DNA from: Paenarthrobacter ilicis
GTDB taxonomy: Bacteria > Actinomycetota > Actinomycetes > Actinomycetales > Micrococcaceae
DNA length: 64,000 bases
NCBI RefSeq assembly: GCF_016907545.1
Contig: NZ_JAFBCD010000001.1
Location: 2,418,001 to 2,482,000 of the forward strand
Direction: 5' to 3'
Shown here: positions 60,191 to 64,000 of the stretch, in pieces
How the letters are laid out: the number at the start of each line of letters is the position of its first letter
Numbering within the stretch: position 1 is the first letter of the stretch
Position numbers and translations under genes: made by a program
The notes under the pieces: generated by a model
Told to the model about the DNA's origin: nothing
The model's database searches: none
The model's input: only the letters and a program-made list of their open reading frames with translations

Positions 60191-61182
60191 TAGAAGAGAA
60201 CCTTCGCCAGTCCCTGACGGGCTTTCGCGACCCTTTCGTCGTGGGTTCCCACTACCTCGAACAGCTCCAGGAGCCTTACACGGGCGGTCTCGCGCTCAGG
60301 GCCGAAGTTCCGGCCGATGAACGCGATGATCCGATGGAACGCGTCGTCAATGTGGCCACCTGAGACGTCCAGATCGGCAACTCCCAACTGGGCGTCGATG
60401 TTGTCCGGCTGGTTCGCTGCAAGGTCGCGGAGTGCCTCGGCATCCGGAGCAGAGAGCCTCGCCAGCCGGGCCATCAGCGCCACCTGCGCAAGGCCGGCCT
60501 TGGCGTCAGCATCAGCGGGCTGGTCCAGCAAAGCCTGTTTGTAGGCGTCGGCGGCGGCGGTGTAGTCCCCGGCCTCAATGGCTTCGAGGGCTGCCTGGTG
60601 GAGCGGTGGCAGGGGTTCAGGCTCCTGCGGATCGCCAGGTGCCTGGTCGCCGATGCTTCCGGTGACTCCGTTCGCGGCGGCAACCTTGAGGAGTTCTTCC
60701 ACCAGGTCCCGGATCTGTCCGTCATCTGCAGGACCCTGGAACAACGGGACGGGCTGGCCCTTGATGACCGCAACTGCCGTGGGGACAGCCTGCACCTGGA
60801 AAGCCTGTGCCAGCTGGGGAAAAGAGTCGACGTCGGCCGCGGCCAACACCAGCCTGCCACCGTACTCCTCAACAACGCGCTCCGCTGCGGCAAGAACCTC
60901 CGGGGACTCCGCAGCGTAGCGGGACCAGAGGAGGAAGAGCACCGGGATCTGGGCGGACAACTGCACCAGATCCTGGAAGTTCCCCTCGGTGGCTTCGACC
61001 CTTAGGGGCGCCTTGCCGGTGGTATCGCCACCGGCAGCGGGAGCGGCATCCGGACTACCGGACGAACCGGCTGGGGGTGCCGGCGGTGCGGCAGGCCGGC
61101 GCAGTGACGAGAGGTCAACAGCACCACGCAAGTTGAGCTGGCTGGCAGCGGCTGGAGATGGTCGGTATCCGGGCGAACTCAT
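60190..61182 (-). CDS. CnoX/YbbN-like thioredoxin-TPR protein
   Basis: 330 residues from ATG 61182. A proline-rich N-terminus, a thioredoxin fold (about residues 65-180, VLFLLWSRYAAESPEVLAAA then VPTAVAVIKG), then TPR-like helices from PLPPLHQAALEAIEAGDYTAA to the end. The CxxC of thioredoxin is absent (the segment reads WSRYAAES), so it is not a disulfide enzyme but a chaperedoxin-like holdase. TAGAGT (61195-61190) is seven bases before the ATG without ribosome site, so leaderless; GTG 61191 is the upstream option. The stop overlaps the start of the OYE gene by one base. Confidence 0.87.
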   Translation of the reverse strand: MSSPGYRPSPAAASQLNLRGAVDLSSLRRPAAPPAPPAGSSGSPDAAPAAGGDTTGKAPLRVEATEGNFQDLVQLSAQIPVLFLLWSRYAAESPEVLAAAERVVEEYGGRLVLAAADVDSFPQLAQAFQVQAVPTAVAVIKGQPVPLFQGPADDGQIRDLVEELLKVAAANGVTGSIGDQAPGDPQEPEPLPPLHQAALEAIEAGDYTAAADAYKQALLDQPADADAKAGLAQVALMARLARLSAPDAEALRDLAANQPDNIDAQLGVADLDVSGGHIDDAFHRIIAFIGRNFGPERETARVRLLELFEVVGTHDERVAKARQGLAKVLF

Positions 61183-61250
61183 ACCGTCCACTCTAACCGC
61201 TGCCGCACAACCCGATGTTCCTGCTGGAGGTGCTCCAGCAGGATGTGTTC

Positions 61251-62993
61251 CTACTTGAAGCTGGCGCCTACCAGGCCACGGGTGGCCCCTACGAGCTTCA
61301 TGGGATCCGACGAACCTGCCGGCGGAATGTAGACAGCCACGGATTCAGCGAAGTTCAGCACCATGCCGGTGGTGGTTTCCTTGCCTCCGGCAAACACAGC
61401 TGAATCGTCTTCGAGGATGAGCTTGTCACCGGCAGCCTTGGGAGTGCCGTCAAAAGCGAAGTCCAGGCGTCCCACCACCAAGGCCCCGCCATCAGCGGTC
61501 CTCAGCACCACGGTCTGGTTGGTGACCGGTGTGTGGGTGAACTTGAAGTTGGCGCTGGTCCCGTTTTTCACGGTGTCTGCCTGATAGGCAAGCGCTCCGG
61601 CAATGTACGGAGAAGACTGGCCATCGGCCAATTTGCTCCGATTGGGTGAATCCGGGGTGGTCAACATCTCCGCGAGGATTCCCAGTGCCTCGTTGCCGCT
61701 GTAGGCAAGGCCGGTCTTGTCGCCAGCAGGCACCGGCTCAGTTCCCTTGCGGGGAACGGGGAAGGACGGGAAGTTGGTTCCCGGCTGCAGAGGCGCGCTG
61801 GCCCACAGCTTGTAGTTCTCACGCGGCGACAACTGAACCAACGTCAGGATCTGGGGAACCACGTTTCCGTCGCCCTGGGTGAGCGCATAGACAGTCCTGG
61901 GCCAGTCCCGCTTGGTGCTGATGACGCTGCTTTGCAGTTTGGTGGCCCGTACCGGCATCCGTGCCTCGTAGGCCGAAACAGCGGTACGGATCTTGTAGTT
62001 GGCCGTGCGGACCTGGAGTTCCATCTTGTCCACGCGGGGCGTGAGCTTTGCAGCGTCCTTGGCGGCATCGGCCGCATCAACCGTGGTGGCGACCTGTTCC
62101 AGGATGCGCTGCAGTTGCGATTCCAACATGACCGGGGTGCCGCCGTCTTCCGCGGCCGCAGAGGAACTGGCGCTGGGCTGCGGTGTAGTGGTGGCCTGGG
62201 CGGCAACAGCAGTCCCGCCCACCATGACGGCGGCCACAGCCGCAGCAACGGCGGTTACGCGCAGCGCCGGTCCGTCGGAACCGGACGGACGACGGCGGGG
62301 CTCGCCTTCTGTGGGTTCCTGCACGGGGAGCGCGCTGGTCGCTTCACCCTTCGAGGAATCATCGCCGTCATGACGACGGTTGCCCAGCGCCTTGGCGATG
62401 AACGGCAAGACAGCGCCCACCAGAATGATGATGATGCCCAGAACGATCAACGGAACAGCCCACGGGGTGGTGGCATTGTTGGGGAAGGTCATGGAGATGG
62501 CCGACGGTGCAGGCTTGGTGCCGTCCGCGGCTACCAGCAAGGACCATTCGCCATCCGCCGGCGGGTTCCAGGTGTAGTCCAGTTCGCCGTTGGCTTCCTC
62601 GGTGCTGACCCAGAGATCCGATCCAGCAGGGGAAGGTGCAGTTGCTTCGCCGTCGGCCGAGGACACTTCCAGGGACTTCTGATCAGCCGTAACGCCGGTC
62701 AGGGTGTTGTGGGCGGTCTTGCCGACCCAGGCTTCGACGTCGTCAGGACGTCCGGTGGAGACGGTGTAATTGCCCTCGCCCTGGATTTTGATCTTCACCG
62801 GCCCGTCATGGACGGCAATCAGCTTTTGATCAATCACAGTCAGGGGGGCAGCTTTGGTATCACCGGGCACCGAAGCCGTTACGGTCTCGGAGGGAGCCCA
62901 AAAAGTCAGCTGGCCAATGCCGGCCAGCATGGTCAGCAGGCCCAGCAGCACCAGCAAGGCTGCAGTCTTCAAACGCACAGGATCACCTATCAT
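61251..62993 (-). CDS. Membrane protein of unknown function with two extracytoplasmic domains
   Basis: 580 residues from ATG 62993; GTG 62978 has AGGTGA upstream and gives a cleaner N-terminus (MRLKTAALLVLLGLLTML). It has an N-terminal helix, an outside domain to about residue 178, a helix (PLIVLGIIIILVGAVLPFIA), a charged cytoplasmic loop with DGDDSSKGEATS, another helix (VTAVAAAVAAVMVGGTAVAA) and a C-terminal outside domain of about 300 residues containing YTLSPR-like repeats. I recognise no family. The gap to the next gene is 200 bases. Because it sits directly before an AI-2E transporter on the opposite strand and after a chaperone gene, context gives little. Confidence 0.75.
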   Translation of the reverse strand: MIGDPVRLKTAALLVLLGLLTMLAGIGQLTFWAPSETVTASVPGDTKAAPLTVIDQKLIAVHDGPVKIKIQGEGNYTVSTGRPDDVEAWVGKTAHNTLTGVTADQKSLEVSSADGEATAPSPAGSDLWVSTEEANGELDYTWNPPADGEWSLLVAADGTKPAPSAISMTFPNNATTPWAVPLIVLGIIIILVGAVLPFIAKALGNRRHDGDDSSKGEATSALPVQEPTEGEPRRRPSGSDGPALRVTAVAAAVAAVMVGGTAVAAQATTTPQPSASSSAAAEDGGTPVMLESQLQRILEQVATTVDAADAAKDAAKLTPRVDKMELQVRTANYKIRTAVSAYEARMPVRATKLQSSVISTKRDWPRTVYALTQGDGNVVPQILTLVQLSPRENYKLWASAPLQPGTNFPSFPVPRKGTEPVPAGDKTGLAYSGNEALGILAEMLTTPDSPNRSKLADGQSSPYIAGALAYQADTVKNGTSANFKFTHTPVTNQTVVLRTADGGALVVGRLDFAFDGTPKAAGDKLILEDDSAVFAGGKETTTGMVLNFAESVAVYIPPAGSSDPMKLVGATRGLVGASFK

Positions 62994-63195
62994 CAGCGGT
63001 CGTTGAACTTCAAGGGTAACCGTTTTGTTATCAGAGAGTCAGATCCGCCGGGTGTGCGCAATGTCCCAAAAAGCGCGCGGTGGTGCCGGATCAGCGTCAT
63101 TCCGCGCTCCTGATAGTGTGGCGATGATCATGGTCCCCGGGGTGCCCGGAACCCCGATCGGCCCTGAACCACCAATAAGAAGGCAGTTAAACCGC

Positions 63196-64000
63196 GTGAA
63201 AGAACCCTTGGACCCCAGCCACTCCAACGAGCCCGGGTCACGTGCGGCAGACAGATCTTCGGATGGCACAACGGCCGCGGTTCCGGTCCGCACAGGATGG
63301 TTGGCCTCCCTCGGGAGACGATTGCGCCAACCCATCCCCGGGGCACGTGACAGGGTCCGGTTTGAGATGCCGCCGGAGGATCAGTCCTCCAACGACTCCG
63401 AAGACCTCCGCCACGAGGACGACCACGGATTTGGTGCTCCCGGTCCCCGCATGTCCTCCCAGCACCCCTTGTATGTGGGTTTCATGGGTACGGCCGGAGT
63501 CGGCGTGGCCTTGGCTGTGTTCTATATAGCCAGCAACACCACGCAGCTCATCCTGTGGATTGTGGCAGCCCTTTTCATCGCACTGGGTTTGGATCCGGTG
63601 GTTCGTTGGCTGGAATCGCGCAAGGTTCCACGGCCTGCGGGAATCCTGCTGTCCGTCTCCGTCCTGGTACTCGCTGTGGCCGGCTTTTTTGCCACCCTGA
63701 TCCCCACGATTGTGGAGCAGGTGACGGAAATCGTGCGGCAGGCGCCGGACTGGATCCGCGAATTCCTCAACTCCGACTTTTTCCGCAACGTTGACAGCCA
63801 ATTCGGCATCCGCGACCGTATCACCACGGAACTGGACAAGTTCGTCAAGGATCCCGAGGCCATGGGAGGCATCTTCGGAGGCGTGGTTGGCTTCGGTTCA
63901 ACCGTGGCCAACGGCCTCTTTGGCTCCCTGATTGTCCTGGTACTGAGCCTGTACTTCCTGGCAGCCCTTCCGTCCATGAAAAAGTGGGCCTACCGGCTTG
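63196..64000 (+). CDS. AI-2E family (PerM-like) membrane protein, N-terminal part
   Basis: 268 codons up to the window end; the gene continues beyond. After a hydrophilic N-terminus of about 80 residues come helices GVGVALAVFYIAS and LILWIVAALFIALGLDPVVRWLESRKVPRPAGILLSV (in parts), the typical AI-2E transporter start, then ATLIPTIVEQVTEIVRQAPDW. The family includes the quorum-signal exporter TqsA and sodium/proton antiporters. GTG 63196 has GAAGG twelve bases before it, farther than usual; an in-frame ATG at 63124 has GATAGT six bases upstream and would be leaderless. Confidence 0.8.
   Translation, partial: MKEPLDPSHSNEPGSRAADRSSDGTTAAVPVRTGWLASLGRRLRQPIPGARDRVRFEMPPEDQSSNDSEDLRHEDDHGFGAPGPRMSSQHPLYVGFMGTAGVGVALAVFYIASNTTQLILWIVAALFIALGLDPVVRWLESRKVPRPAGILLSVSVLVLAVAGFFATLIPTIVEQVTEIVRQAPDWIREFLNSDFFRNVDSQFGIRDRITTELDKFVKDPEAMGGIFGGVVGFGSTVANGLFGSLIVLVLSLYFLAALPSMKKWAYRL

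Noticed and set aside
1..64000. CRISPR array, insertion sequence, prophage or integrative element
   Set aside because: No regularly spaced repeats, no transposase or integrase frames and no attachment-site duplication were seen; the two tRNA-Lys copies are a whole-unit duplication rather than an integration scar.

Overview
The window is chromosomal DNA from a high-GC Gram-positive bacterium, most likely a member of the Micrococcaceae (Arthrobacter/Paenarthrobacter type). The basis is the base composition, the actinobacterial domain families (DUF2017, DUF3039, actinobacterial ClpS, malate:quinone oxidoreductase), the many GTG starts and the many genes that appear to start translation at the first base of the message. 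Coding density is high, no intergenic gap exceeds about 190 bases outside the tRNA clusters, and I see no insertion sequence, prophage, CRISPR array or rRNA. The organism assignment is inference from gene content, not from a database match.

Layout. 1-2.6 kb: the end of a PQQ-type sugar dehydrogenase, two identical tRNA-Lys genes in a tandem duplication that carries its own promoter and leader, a divergent MarR/peroxiredoxin pair and a tRNA-Leu. 2.7-9.2 kb: an orphan oligopeptide-binding lipoprotein, malate:quinone oxidoreductase and a lone RND pump. 9.3-16.1 kb: a luciferase-like flavin enzyme with its MarR regulator, a transglutaminase-like protein, an unknown lipoprotein, a DUF1684 protein, an ArsB-like carrier, a fumarylacetoacetase-fold enzyme and a GtrA protein. 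16.1-22.1 kb: an NAD de novo operon (nrtR-nadA-nadB-nadC-cysteine desulfurase) read leftwards, with a 29-base dyad just upstream of the regulator. 22.1-28.8 kb: an Lrp regulator and amino-acid permease, then a 2-oxo-acid dehydrogenase operon whose E2 is replaced by a free lipoyl domain plus a separate alpha/beta hydrolase, then a MarR gene and a phosphoribosyltransferase. 28.9-35.1 kb: three transporters with adjacent IclR and AraC regulators. 35.2-42.9 kb: SbcCD nuclease, an aquaporin with unusual pore residues, two DUF202 proteins, an ADP-ribosylglycohydrolase and a DUF4395 protein. 43-47 kb: an exonuclease with a BRCT domain, a GntR-controlled ABC transporter operon and a DedA protein. 47.2-53.5 kb: a housekeeping block (rdgB, rph, a metallo-beta-lactamase-fold hydrolase, murI, DUF2017, clpS) and the divergent NAD salvage pair pncB-pncA. 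53.6-64 kb: a helicase, DUF3039, nagB, a large ABC exporter, an old-yellow-enzyme homologue, a CnoX/YbbN-like chaperone, an unknown membrane protein and the start of an AI-2E-family membrane protein.

How the genes connect. NAD metabolism appears twice: synthesis from aspartate (nadABC, with a cysteine desulfurase that can supply the NadA iron-sulfur cluster and a Nudix-fold repressor whose catalytic residues are lost) and salvage of nicotinamide/nicotinate (pncA, pncB). Regulators mostly sit beside their likely targets (Lrp/permease, IclR/MHS carrier, AraC/APC permease, GntR/ABC). Four good candidate operators or promoter-overlapping dyads are visible. The most interesting leads are the split lipoyl/hydrolase E2 of the oxo-acid dehydrogenase, the NrtR operator, the repeated TAnnnT-6/7-nt-start architecture of leaderless genes, three convergent gene pairs whose stop codons share a single CTAG, and the aquaporin filter.
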